Part shown: in pieces, positions 12,179-23,102 of the stretch | How positions within the stretch are numbered: position 1 is the first letter of the stretch | Layout: each line of letters begins with the position of its first letter | Assembly: GCF_019175385.1 (NCBI RefSeq) | Contig: NC_083339.1 | Location: forward strand, 84,246,120 to 84,310,119 | Length of the DNA: 64,000 bases | Reading direction: 5' to 3' | Source: Lycium barbarum | Taxonomy: Eukaryota; Streptophyta; Magnoliopsida; Solanales; Solanaceae | Position numbers and translations under genes: made by a program | The notes under the pieces: model-generated | What the model saw: only the letters and a program-made list of their open reading frames with translations | Database searches by the model: none | Told to the model about the DNA's origin: nothing

Positions 12179-13690
12179 GTATGTAAAGCTCCCCACTTCT
12201 TCTTTTGGCATGTCTTAGTATGTTAAGTTGATATCGGAACCCCGGGAGCAATTCTGCTCCTCAAAATCCGATCTATAAAATGGCTACTATTCACTCAATT
12301 CAACTGAAGCCTAATGACCCTATTTCGGCTAGATAGCAAGTAAGCGTCCGAAACTTATGTAAATGCAATCGGATTACTTCGAAACCTTTATGTATGATTC
12401 CATAGACCCCAAATGTCCGTAAATCATGTTCGCCACCTCGACATGACCCGAGGTGGGCCCGCTAACCCGAGATGCCTTATTCGTTCTATTAGGCTCTCTT
12501 TTTGGATAAGCGTCGATAAAGAATCTTCGATTTTGAAATTGTCCTCTATGAAATAATGTTTTGATTATTATGATATACTAAGCTATGTTGTGAGCCATAC
12601 GTACCACTTTGGAAACATTTTTGTGAAATAAACTTCCGTACTAACTAATTATCCGACTACTTTGGTTAATGAAATGACTTATGGAGTACTCAAGTTTTGA
12701 AAGCCTATTTTGATATACAAATTGCATTGTTTGGTCACGAATCCGCTTGTGCCTTACTATTACTTCGTTCACCGGTTCCCAGGCCGGTTATGATTGTGCG
12801 CACTATGATAAATTCGGTCGTATGTTGTGTTACGGTTCCCGAGACCTCGCCATAGGGCCGGATTCCGTTAGGAGTTATGCTGTGATATGGCTGGTATATG
12901 TATGATGATATGTGTGTTCAGGGATGTACGAGGATTTGAACCTTCTGGTGTTATGCTGTGTGTGGCACCAGCGTCGGAGCGGTGACCACGTTCCTGAGCT
13001 TTGCATGATTTCGTTTGCATTATGTATATATGATTTTGATACACATTTTGATATACCGTTCGGCATTTCTCTCTTTTGTATCCTGTTCGCTTTCAGTTGT
13101 GGCCTATATTTCTGTACTCCATGCTTTACATACTCAGTACATCTTTCGTACTGACCCCCTTTCCTCGGCGGCTGCGTTTCATGCCCGCAGGTACAGACGC
13201 CGGTGATCCACCACTGTAGGCTCCACTTCTGCTATTTTGGAGTACTCCCTTTGATTCGGAGTCCACTTTCGGTATATATATCTTTTGCCATGTATATATT
13301 TTTGTATATCTGACTATTTGGGTACGGCGGGGCCCTGTCCCGTCATATGATTCTGTCGGTCTGTTTAGAGGTCTGTGGGTTATGGTTTTTCTGTATGGTT
13401 ATATGTATATGTTGTTTGGGCGATCCCATACGCCGAGGCGGCCGGTCCGCATATGTTTGTACATTGCTTTGTTAGCCCTGTGTGGCTTTTGTTGGTGTTT
13501 GCTGTGTACAGGGTTATTCTGGATAGTCCGAAAAACAAAGGAAACTCTACCAAAATTTTTCTGGAAATTATCTGAATTTGGAATATAGCCTTGTCGGCTT
13601 CTGCTATATATTTGAATGCATTCGATAGATGGGTCTGGGTGCCCAAGTAGGGTGCCAGTCGCGGCCCACGGGGCTGGGTCGTGACAAAAG

Positions 13691-13704
13691 TGGTATCAGA
13701 GCAG
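13691..13704 (+). other. P1 primer-binding site
   Basis: TGGTATCAGAGCAG, four bases after the LTR end, complementary in its first 12 bases to the 3' end of plant initiator tRNA-Met. Confidence 0.93.
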
Positions 13705-13744
13705 TTTTTCCTTGGAATGTCTACAGGCCGTGTCTCGTAGAGTC

Positions 13745-13782
13745 TTGTTTATCAGTGTGTTGTGCACCACATCTATAAACAG
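13745..13782 (+). other. Leader hairpin, P1 (loop hexamer GTGCAC)
   Basis: Outer 7-bp stem TGTTTAT/ATAAACA, a short internal loop, inner stem TGTG/CACA and an 8-base loop TTGTGCAC that ends in the self-complementary hexamer GTGCAC. The same architecture follows the primer-binding sites of M1, M2, M3 and T. It resembles retroviral dimer-initiation hairpins. The function is inferred. Confidence 0.6.
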
Positions 13783-13873
13783 GAGGCTACAGGGCATTTA
13801 GGGTGTTACCTTTCTTTGGAATCTTAGATCTTGGGATAGAGCTGTGCTATTAGGATGATTTTGATCTGATTCG

Positions 13874-13888
13874 TTATTGTGTTTGCAG
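13874..13888 (+). promoter_or_regulatory. Splice-acceptor-like site before P1 gag ATG
   Basis: The T-rich stretch TTATTGTGTTTGCAG ends two bases before the gag ATG at 13891. M3 has TTTCAG ending one base before its gag ATG. Confidence 0.45.
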
Positions 13889-13890
13889 TG

Positions 13891-15120
13891 ATGCCTCCGA
13901 AGAAGGCAACGGCGGCCCAGAAGGGCAAGGCAAGGATGGCAGGCACTAGTCAGGCACAACGAGTTACCCGGGCTCGTGTTTATTATTTGCCTGAAGTCGT
14001 GCCCCACTCAGAGGGGTCCGCTACACCACCATTGGTACAGCCTGGAGCAGGTCCATCAGCAGCTCCAGAGGCCCGAGTACCCGCTCCTGAGACTCCAGCT
14101 CCGCAGCCAGGGGCGGAGGACAGGACCCTGAGGGAGGCTGTACAATTTTTGACCACATTGGTAGCAGGGCAGGCTCGCAGACGCGGGCGGAGAGATGATG
14201 ATGATGATGACAGGCGTGATAGCCTGAGAGTTTGAGAGTTCCTATCGTGTGGCCCTCCAGAGTTTTTCGGGTCTAAGCCCGATGAGGACCCCCATGACTT
14301 TATTCGGGGGATGCGGCGCTCACTAGACTTGGTCAGGGCTTCAGAGACTGAGTCTGTTGAGTTGGCTTCGCATAGACTGCGGGATGTTGCTGCTCACTGG
14401 TATGAGTCCTGGGAGCTATCCAGGGGTGAGGGTGCTACCCCATCTGCTTGGGACGAGTTCGTGACTGCTTTCACTCAACACTTTTTGCCCCCAGAGTTAC
14501 GGCGGGCGCGGGTTGACCGATTTTTGCATCTGCAGCAGAGGGGTCGGAGCGTCCGTGAGTATAATATGGAGTTTGATTCTTTGGCCCGGTATGCACCTGC
14601 CATAGTAGCAGATATGGCCGATCGGATGCACAGATACGTGATGGGGTTAGACCGCTATTTTATTGATGGCTGTATGGCGGTGGCATTGCAGGCACACATG
14701 GATATTGCCCGACTACAGGCTTATGCCCTGGGTATGGAGGACCGAGATAGAGCTGATTATTCCAGCAGAGATCGGGATAGGAGGCCGCCCAAGAGGGCCA
14801 GATCCGCAGGTTATTCTGGAGATTCTCGAGGCGGACAGCCTCAGCAGCAGTAGTCAGGCAGACATCCTCCTCCGTCAGGCCGGGGTACACAGCCAGCCGG
14901 TAGGATATTTGACAGTGCAGGACAGTCTGGGGCCGGTCAGAGCTCCAGAGCATCAGGGTCATAGATAGCTAGAGGTCCCAGCCAGTCCAGACCACCCAGG
15001 CCCCGTTGTTCCCATTGCGGGAAATCGCACCCGGGAGAGTGTTATCGACTTGCTGGAGCCTGTTTTTCATGCGGTGGTCAGGGTCATCTTATGCGAGATT
15101 GTCCATTGGCGAGCGGTTCA
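13891..15120 (+). pseudogene. P1 gag (capsid/nucleocapsid) with in-frame stops
   Basis: The reading frame starts MPPKKATAAQKGK at 13891, directly after an acceptor-like site. It runs in one frame into pol, broken by TGA at 14233, TAG at 14851 and TAG at 14962. The central part (14311-14853) is the plant Ty3 Gag core, with segments such as AAHWYESW and REYNMEFDSLARYAP. The nucleocapsid part has two zinc knuckles at about 15006-15105: [12 protein letters not shown] and [14 protein letters not shown]. Gag would form the virus-like particle and bind genomic RNA. All three stops fit C-to-T change of CGA or CAG codons, as expected after cytosine methylation. No indel is needed to follow the frame, so decay is recent. 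Confidence 0.92.
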
Positions 15121-17307
15121 GGTAGTGTAGCTCAGCCGACGAGATCAGCCGCTGGTTCATCATCTGCTCCATCAGTGGCGCGCCCTGCAGGGCGAGGTAT
15201 GCCAGCACCGGCGGGACGCGGTCGAGGTCGCGGCAGTGCTTCAGGTTCTAGCGGTCCCTCGAAGCGCATATACGCATTGGCCAGCCGCCAGGATCAGGAG
15301 GCTTTGCCGAATGTCGTCACAGGTACATTATTGGTTTTCTCCAGATCTGTATATGCACTGATTGATCCTGGTTCTACTTTGTCATATATTTCCCCGCTCG
15401 TTGCTAGTAAAATTGGGATAGTGTCTGAGCCTATAGAGCCATTTGAGGTAGCTACACCGGTCGGGGACTGTATTATAGCCAGGCAGGTATATAGGGATTG
15501 TTCTGTGAATATATATGATCGTTGCACTAAGGCTGATTTGATAGAATTAGATATGCTGGAATTCGATGTTATTATGGGTATGGACTGGTTAGCTTCTTGT
15601 TATCCTAATGTTGACTGCCAGAAAAAGGTAGTCCGTTTTCAGTTTTCAGGGGAACCAGTTATAGAGTGGTTCGGGTCTACAGCATCTCCGAGGGGTAAGT
15701 TTATTTCGTACCTCAAGGCTAAGAAGATGATTCAGAAAGGTTATATCAATCACTTGGTTCGTGTGCACGACACTACAGCTGAGACACCTACTATTCAGTC
15801 TGTTCCGGTCGTAAATGAATTCCCAGATGTATTTCCTGATGAGCATTCGGGTCTTCCTCCTGAACGGGAGATAGATTTTACTATAGACTTGTTGCCGGAT
15901 ACGCAACCTATATCTATTCCTCCGTACAGAATGGCACCGGCTGAATTGAAGGAATTGAAAGAGCAGCTGAAAGATCTGTTAGATAAAGGCTTTATCAGAC
16001 CCAGCACATCACCCTGGGGAGCGCCGGTATTATTTGTAAGAAATAAAGACGGGTCACTGCGCATGTGTATTGATTATCGACAATTAAATAAGGTGACTAT
16101 AAAGAATAAATATCCCCTCCCCCGGATTGATGATTTGTTTGATCAGTTGCAGGGTGCTAAATACTTTTCAAAGGTGGATCTGCGCTCAGGTTATCATCAG
16201 GTGCGAGTGCGAGAATCTGATATCCCAAAGACTGCTTTCAGGACCCGGTACGGGCATTATGAATTCAGAGTTATGTCTTTCGGGTTGACTAATGCCCCAG
16301 CGATATTTATGGATCTCATGAATCGGGTATTTCGGCCTTTCTTGGATATGTTTGTTATTGTGTTCATTGACGATATTCTGATTTACTCGCGATCAGCCGA
16401 GGAGGATTCGGATCATTTGAGGACAGTACTTGGCACCCTTCGGCAGCAAACATTATATGCTAAATTTTCCAAATGTGAATTCTGGTTAACTTCTGTGGCA
16501 TTCTTGGGGCATGTTGTCGGAGCAGATGGTATTCGGGTCGATACAAACAAAATTGAAGTTGTACAGAATTGGCCCAGGCCTACTACACCGACAGAGGTGC
16601 GCAGTTTTCTAGGGTTAGCCGGATATTATCGCAGGTTGGTAGAAAATGTTTCTTCTATTGCGGCACCACTGACGAAGCTTACTCAGAAAGCAGCGAAATT
16701 TCGGTGGACCGATGTCTGCGAGCGCAGTTTCCAGCTGTTGAAAGAAAAATTAATTACAGCCCCAGTGTTAGCTCTTCTAGAAGGATCAGACGGGTATGTT
16801 GTCTTCTGTGATGCCTATGGTATTGGGATAGGTTGCGTGTTGATGCAGCACGGTCGAGTCATAGCCTATGCTTCGCGGCAGCTCAGACCGCACGAGAAGA
16901 ATTATCCCACTCATGATCTTGAGTTAGCCGCGGTGATTCATGCTTTGAAGATTTGGCGGCATTATTTATATGGGGTCCATGTTGATATTTATACGGACCA
17001 TAAGAGTCTCCAGTATATTTTTAAGCAGAAAGAATTGAATTTGCGGCAGAGAAGATGGCTTGAATTATTGAAAGACTATGACGTTGATATTCTGTACCAT
17101 CCTGGGAAAGCCAATGTGGTAGCGGATGCACTTAGCTGCAAGTCCATGGGCAGTTTAGCTGATGTAGCATCTGGTAAGAAAGACTTAGTTCGAGAAATTC
17201 ATCAGTTGGCCAGCCTTGGAGTTCGTTTGGCAGACTCTGGAGATTCTGGGATTTTTGTTCGTGTAGTTGCTGAATCATCTATTATAGCAGAGGTAAAGCA
17301 GCGTTAG
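15091..17307 (+). CDS. P1 pol, N-terminal part: protease, RT, RNase H
   Basis: A continuous 738-residue reading frame, in phase with gag upstream. The start at 15091 is only the first Met after the last gag stop, because the natural product would be a Gag-Pol fusion. Protease has ALIDPGST with its aspartate near residue 92, and GMDWL near 163. RT spans about 250-480, with KVDL (D363) and the catalytic FIDD (D427, D428). RNase H has D574, E611 and D679 within FCDAYG, THDLE and NVVADALS. It stops at TAG 17305, where related copies have glutamine, so this is probably a C-to-T nonsense change that cuts integrase off. RNase H reads DALSCKS where relatives have DALSRKS, another C-to-T type change. 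The RT core itself looks intact. Confidence 0.93.
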   Translation: MRDCPLASGSGSVAQPTRSAAGSSSAPSVARPAGRGMPAPAGRGRGRGSASGSSGPSKRIYALASRQDQEALPNVVTGTLLVFSRSVYALIDPGSTLSYISPLVASKIGIVSEPIEPFEVATPVGDCIIARQVYRDCSVNIYDRCTKADLIELDMLEFDVIMGMDWLASCYPNVDCQKKVVRFQFSGEPVIEWFGSTASPRGKFISYLKAKKMIQKGYINHLVRVHDTTAETPTIQSVPVVNEFPDVFPDEHSGLPPEREIDFTIDLLPDTQPISIPPYRMAPAELKELKEQLKDLLDKGFIRPSTSPWGAPVLFVRNKDGSLRMCIDYRQLNKVTIKNKYPLPRIDDLFDQLQGAKYFSKVDLRSGYHQVRVRESDIPKTAFRTRYGHYEFRVMSFGLTNAPAIFMDLMNRVFRPFLDMFVIVFIDDILIYSRSAEEDSDHLRTVLGTLRQQTLYAKFSKCEFWLTSVAFLGHVVGADGIRVDTNKIEVVQNWPRPTTPTEVRSFLGLAGYYRRLVENVSSIAAPLTKLTQKAAKFRWTDVCERSFQLLKEKLITAPVLALLEGSDGYVVFCDAYGIGIGCVLMQHGRVIAYASRQLRPHEKNYPTHDLELAAVIHALKIWRHYLYGVHVDIYTDHKSLQYIFKQKELNLRQRRWLELLKDYDVDILYHPGKANVVADALSCKSMGSLADVASGKKDLVREIHQLASLGVRLADSGDSGIFVRVVAESSIIAEVKQR

Positions 17308-18702
17308 TTTGAAGATCCTATCCTGGTTCAGTACAGAGATGTGGCCCTTAATAAAGACAAGACTCCGTTTGAAATTTCACCTGAAGGGTCGCCTCGCCCA
17401 TGATTTGTCGCCGTAAGCCTGCAACATCCGGAAGTTTGTAGCATCGGGCGAGGCGCATAATGCGCGGTATTCTGTTCATCCTGGTTCCACTAAAATGTAT
17501 CATGATCTCAGAAGTTTGTATTGGTGGGACGGTATGAAGAAAGATATTGCAGAGTTCGTTAGTCAGTGCCCAAATTGTCAGCAAGTTAAAATTGAACATC
17601 AGAAGCCCGATGGGTTATTACAGGAGATGGAAATTCCAGCCTGGAAATGGGAGATGATTAATATGGATTTCGTTGTTGGGTTACCGCGCACTCCATGCAG
17701 GTACGATTCTATTTGGGTTATTGTTGACCGATTGACGAAATCAGCCCATTTTCTTCCGGTCCGGACTACTTATTCGGCTGTGGATTATGCTAGATTGTAT
17801 ATCAGAGAGATAGTTAGACTTCACGGAGTCCCTGTATCTATTATTACTGACCGAGGTGCCCAGTTTACGGCAAATTTTTGGAGGTCATTTCAGGAGGAAT
17901 TAGGGACTCAGGTGAGCCTCAACACAGCTTTTCATCCTCAGTCCGACGGGCAGGCCGAGCGCACTATTCAGACACTGGAAGATATGTTGCGGGCCTGCGT
18001 TATTGATTTCAGGGGCAGCTGGGATGATCACTTGCCACTTATTGAATTTGCCTATAATAATAGTTATCACTCCAGCATTCAGATGGCACCGTACGAAGCC
18101 CTTTATGGTAGAAAATGCAGATCTCCTATTGGTTGGTTCGATGTGGGCGAAACTAAATTAATTGGGCCAGATGTGATCCAGGAAGCAGTAGATAAAGTGA
18201 AACTTATTCGGGAGCGATTGTTGGCTGCACAGAGTCGACAAAAGGCATATGCAGACAGACGACGTCAACCATTAGAGTTTCAGATTGGCGACTGGGTATT
18301 TTTGAAGGTGTCGCCTATGAAGGGTGTTATGAGATTCGGTAAAAAGGGTAAGCTTAGTCCGCGATATATTGGGCCGTATCAGATCATTCGGAAGATAGGC
18401 GAGGTCGCCTATGAGCTAGACTTACCATCCGATTTGGAGGCAGTGCACCCGGTATTTCATGTGTCCATGCTGCGAAAATGTATTGGTGATCCTTCCAGAA
18501 TATTCCCTGTAAATGACATTCAGGTAACGGAGCAGTTGTCTTATTAAGAGCCGCCTATAACTATTCTGGATCGGCAGGTCAGGAGACTACGCACTAAGGA
18601 AGTGCCTTCTGTTAAAGTCCTATGGCACAATAACAACCGGGAAGAGATGACCTGGGAGTCGGAGGAGGAAATATCCCCACTTGTTTCCTACGCCCACAGG
18701 TA
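17308..18702 (+). pseudogene. P1 integrase and chromodomain, broken by microinversion and stops
   Basis: The zinc-binding N-terminus is disrupted. Positions 17390-17455 are bounded by 10-bp inverted repeats CGCCTCGCCC/GGGCGAGGCG, and the segment between them encodes integrase-like residues (PDVAGLRRQI) only on the minus strand. A frame change lies beside it. From 17495 the frame is open for 350 residues. CPNC is at 25-28, and the D,D35E triad is at D78 (IVDRLTKSAHF), D119 (ITDRGAQF) and E155 (GQAERTIQ). A GPY/F-like segment (YIGPYQIIRKIGEVAYELDL) follows. TAA at 18545 separates the last part, a chromodomain-like tail (VPSVKVLWHNNNREEMTWE) ending at 18700-18702. Chromodomains of this group steer integration toward heterochromatin. 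Confidence 0.92.
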
Positions 18703-18815
18703 ATCTAAACTTTTTTTTTTAAACTTGTTGTATTAATCGATGGATGAATTATGTGTACAACTTACAAGAGAGGGACTCCCCCGCTATGCTCATAAGACTT
18801 TATAAGACTAATTTA

Positions 18816-18850
18816 ACATTCGGGGGTGAATGTTCTAAAGGGGGGGAGAA
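18816..18850 (+). other. P1 polypurine tract with adjacent hairpin
   Basis: ACATTC (18816-18821) pairs with GAATGT (18828-18833). TCTAAAGGGGGGGAGAA follows and ends at the 3' LTR start. The purine run is the expected primer for second-strand synthesis. The region 18703-18815 holds no recognizable feature. Confidence 0.85.
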
Positions 18851-21746
18851 TGTTATATCCCGTAATTTCGCATAATTGGAAAGTCTTGGAAATAATTAGA
18901 ACTTGTATGTTATAAGGCAATATTTTGATTTTTGTTAATATGCCTAGGTTGTTTATGAAAAATGTTGGTGTGAAATATGGAGGATGTCCAAGGGCAAAAT
19001 TGGGATTTCGGGAATTACAAAACGAGACTTTAACGAATTGGGCCAAGAAAAATTTGAACAAAAAAAAAATTGAGGCCCAAGTCTTTGGGGTGGCCGGCCA
19101 AGAGGCCAAGGCCCAACCCATTTTAATGGTCATGTGATATACATGTGACCAGCCATTTGGATATATATCAAGGCTTCACTTTAGACTTATCAAAAAAAAA
19201 AATCAACAACTCCACTTTGAGCTTATAAGCCCCATTCAGCCGAACCCCCATTTTCCAAGGAAAAAAAAAATTAATTCTCTAGCCTTTGTCTTGGTTCCAA
19301 AAATCTTGTTCTTCCCATATTTGTAGTTCACTCAAGGCGCTCTTCAACGGGATACAATTAGTTTGGCGGAAGAATCACGTTTGCGGCAAGTCAGATTTTC
19401 AAGATAAAGGTAAGAATTTTGCCCCTTAAATGTTATGGAATTTGTATGAATATGATAAGGATTGAGAATAGACGAGCACCTCGTAGTTTTGATGTACGTA
19501 TGAAACCGTGGTTGTGTGTGTGTGCGGTGTTGTGGCCGTGAGCTATAAGGAGTAGAAGGCAAAGGTGAATTTGATTTGTTTAGTTGATTAGTTGTGTCGT
19601 TGTGGCATTTATAACGTAAACGAATGTTTAACGAAGTGAATTGGTATTGAAAATGGTGGCGGATTATTATGGGAATGTATATGACTTTGGTATATTCGTG
19701 TATATCCTTGTATAATTATGATATTAAGACTTTAAATGTGAATTATGGTTGTTGCTAACGAATTTGGAATGAAACAATCCGAGTTAGTAGGTTCGTCGTA
19801 ATTGTTGACATTTCGGATGAAATATGGAAAGTGACGAACTCCTAGAACTTATGTATATTGTTTGGAACATAATTGGAATGTGTTTGAATAACCTTGAATG
19901 GGTGAATGAATACAATAATGTGGGCATTAGTTTGGTATTGTGAAGTTTGAATGAAAGTTGTCAACTTATATAGTAAGGAAGAATATTGAAGTTAAGGTGA
20001 TTTAGCTATGATTTATGATGTTTGTGATGTTTGGGTTGTTGTGTTGATGTATATTGAACCGAGCTAAGTCTCGGGGGTGTTACATATATAGGGGAAGTGC
20101 TGCCGAAATTTTGGTAGACAAATATGGGGTTAAATGTAATCTTAAGCTTTGAAATCTCTAATTGATAACCTTGACCATTTGCAGATTCTGGACGAAACAG
20201 GATCTGAGTTTGGGGTGAGCATAAGACGCTTATAAGGTATGTAAAGCTCCCCACTTCTTCTTTTGGCATGTCTTAGTATGTTAGGTTGATATCGGAACCC
20301 CGGGAGCAATTCTGCTCCTCAAAATCCGATCTATAAAATGGCTACTATTCACTCAATTCAACTGAAGCCTAATGACCCTATTTTGGCTAGAAAGCAAGTA
20401 AGCGTCCGAAACTTATGTAAATGCAATCGGATTACTTCGAAACCTTTATGTATGATCCCATAGACCCCAAATGTCCGTAAATCATGTTCGCCACCTCGAC
20501 TTGACCCGAGGTTGGCCCGCTAACCCGAGATGCCTTATTCGTTCTATTAGGCTCTCTTTTTGGATAAGTTTCGATAAAGAATCTTCGATTTTGAAATTGT
20601 CCTCTATGAAATAATGTTTTGATTATTATGATATACTAAGCTATGTTGTGAGCCATACGTACCACTTTGGAAACATTTTTGTGAAATAAACTTCCGTACT
20701 AACTAATTATCCGACTACTTTGGTTAATGAAATGACTTATGGAGTACTCAAGTTTTGAAAGGCTATTTTGATATACAAATTGCATTGTTTGCTCACGACT
20801 ACGCTCGTGCTGTACTATGTCTTCGTTCACCGGTTCCCGGGCCGGTTATGATTCGTGCGCACTATGATAAATTCGGTCGTATGCTGTGTTACGGTTCCCG
20901 AGACCTCGCCATAGGGCCGGGTTCGGTTAGGAGTTATGCTGTGATATAGCTGGTGATATGTATGATGATATGTGTGTTCGGGGATGTACGGGGATTTGAA
21001 CCTTCTGGTGTTATGCTGTGTGTGGCACCAGCGTCGGAGTGGTGACCACGTTCCTGAGCTTTGCATGATTTCGTTTGCATTATGTATATATGATTTTGAT
21101 ACACATTTTGATATACCGTTCGGCATTTCTCTCTTTTGTATCCTGTTCGCTTTCAGTTGTGGCCTATATTTCTGTACTCCATGCTTTACATACTCAGTAC
21201 ATCTTTCGTACTGACCCCCTTTCCTCGGGGGCTGCGTTTCATGCCCGCAGGTACAGACGTCGGTGATCCACCACTGTAGGCTCCACTTCTGCTATTTTGG
21301 AGTACTCCCTTTGATTCGGAGTCCACTTTCGGTATATATATCTTTTGCCATGTATATATTTTTGTATATCTGACTATTTGGGTACGGCGGGGCCCAGTCC
21401 CGTCATATGATTCTGTCGGTCTGTGGACATGTCTGTGGGTTATGGTCTTTCTGTATGTTTATGTGTATATGTTGTTTGGGCGATCCCATACGCCGAGGCG
21501 GCCGGTCCGCATATGTTTGTACATTGCTTTGTTAGCCCTGTGTGGCCTTTGTTGGTGTTTGATGTGTACAAGGTTATTCTTGATAGTCCGAAAAACAAAG
21601 GAAACTCTGCCGAAATATTTCTGGAAATTGTCTGAATTTGGAATATAGCCTTGTCGGCTTCTGCTATATATTTGAATGCATTCGATAGATGGGTCTGGGT
21701 GCCCAAGTAGGGTGCCAGTCGCGGCCCACGGGGCTGGGTCGTGACA
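18851..21746 (+). mobile_element. P1 3' LTR
   Basis: A 2,896-bp copy of the 5' LTR ending GTCGTGACA, followed by the target duplication ACTTT (21747-21751). It keeps the donor-like site (exon end 19409), acceptor-like TTTGCAG (ending 20184), second donor-like site (exon end 20236) and TCAGTAC stem-loop (21194-21214). Confidence 0.95.
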
Positions 21747-21750
21747 ACTT

Positions 21751-22377
21751 TGTCACACCCTAATTCTGATAGGGCATGATGGGCACCCGACCCTCACTTA
21801 GAGCCGAGCGAACCCGCTAGTTCTCTTTAAACTCATAGTCTTACTGGACTATTAATCGTGAAATGATGTGCAAAATGAAGGCCTTTCAAAACATTCTTTT
21901 CATCTTTCGTAACTCAAGTAAAAAGCTGTAATAATATGAATCCGTAAAGAAATGCATAATGCTACATCGGCTTGCATAGCTGCTTACAAGGCTAATGTAC
22001 TGTATACATGACTCTGTCGGCGAAAGTCTCTAACATAAGATTTGATATCAAAACCTAAGTTGGGACAGGACCCCATAATACCCATAATGTGCGTGACTCA
22101 GCTCATGAGAACATAATTCGATGCGGTATCACTCCAAACCGAATGGAGTCTACCAATCCAGCTAATAGCCTAGAACATCCTATAGTCAAACTCCTAGACA
22201 ACTTTCCTGCAAAGCAATGTGGGGCTGTGTGGCATGGGCAAAGGGACGTCAGTACGGATAATGTACTGATTATATAAAGCATAATCAATAGCATAATGAA
22301 AGCATATGAAATAACATAGTATGGACGAGTTATGAAATGAGAGAGAGCTAGGTATACCTCTAGCGATGCTCGTTATA
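21751..22377 (-). mobile_element. M1 5' LTR, first piece
   Basis: Matches M1 3' LTR positions 5017 to about 5651, starting TGTCACACCC at the P1 duplication and ending CTCGTTATA, where M2 inserted. The TCAGTAC stem-loop is at 22249-22269. The next piece is 29 kb away at 51833. Confidence 0.93.
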
Positions 22378-22702
22378 TGTCACGACCCAACCAGAGGGCC
22401 GCGACGGGAAACTAGTGCTAACCCACCCGGGCACCTTTTATCATACTTTCACATTTACATCTAGGTGAGCCACTTAGCTAAATCAGACTTTCCATCCATT
22501 ATTCATACTAATTTCATTGGGAAATAATACATATATATCATCATCAATAACAATGCCTATATAGATGTACATAAGTCGACGAGGCTAACAAAATGATATC
22601 CAAAATATAGGCCGACAAGGCCAAACACATCTAACCATATACACATGTCGACGAGCCTCTAAAGAGAGTATGTCATATCAAATAGGCGGGACAGGACCCC
22701 GC
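22378..22702 (-). mobile_element. M2 3' LTR, first piece
   Basis: Starts TGTCACGACC after the target duplication TTATA (22373-22377) and matches 49392-49716 of the M2 5' LTR. It is cut at 22702 by the T array and resumes at 43665. Confidence 0.93.
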
Positions 22703-23102
22703 TGTTATAGCCCGTATATTGTACGTTTGGAAATTCCAAAGTCGTCGTGGAAAGTTAAGGGCGAGACCATTTTCAAAAATGGTTTTAATGTGCAACTTGT
22801 TATAAAAAATTTTTTTATGACTATTATCAGTATGGAAATATTGAGAAAGGTTAAGGGTAAGAAGTGGAATTCGCAAAATGGGCCACGGAAATAATGTGGA
22901 AGGCTAGGGGCAAAATGGTAATATTTAGGAAAGTCGAGGGGTAAAATGGGAATTTTACAAAAGTTCAAGAAAATTCATGAAAGGGCCATATTGGCCATGT
23001 GAAGAAGAATAAGGGGAAAAGATGACAAAATAAGTCATCTTTTATTTTGAAAAAAAAAACTTAAGAAAAAGAAAAGAAAAATCTAGAAAAGTGTAGAGGA
23101 GG

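Larger units (their letters stand above)
10776..13686 (+). mobile_element. P1 5' LTR
   Basis: A 2,911-bp LTR, TGTTATATCCC...GTCGTGACA. It contains two CATGTG E-box-type motifs (11070, 11081) and a TATATATC box at 11101. A splice-donor-like AAG|GTAAGA has its exon end at 11351. The palindrome CTGCCGAAATTTCGGTAG is at 12042-12059. A candidate small exon lies at 12127-12178 between TTTGCAG and AAG|GTATGT. The TCAGTAC stem-loop is at 13134-13154, followed by GACCCCCTTTCCTCGG and a CATGCCCGCAGGTAC module. No protein is encoded. Confidence 0.95.
10776..21746 (+). mobile_element. P1: full-length Ty3/gypsy chromovirus-type retrotransposon
   Basis: A complete 10.97-kb element in plus orientation: 5' LTR 10776-13686, primer-binding site 13691, gag, protease, RT, RNase H, integrase, chromodomain, polypurine tract, 3' LTR 18851-21746. 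It is flanked by a perfect 5-bp target duplication, ACTTT. The order PR-RT-RH-IN and the chromodomain-like C-terminus place it in the chromovirus (Tekay/Del-like) branch. The two LTRs differ by scattered substitutions and small indels, for example a roughly 13-bp tandem duplication near 10930-10955 only in the 5' copy. Coding frames are interrupted, so this copy should not move by itself. Confidence 0.95.
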
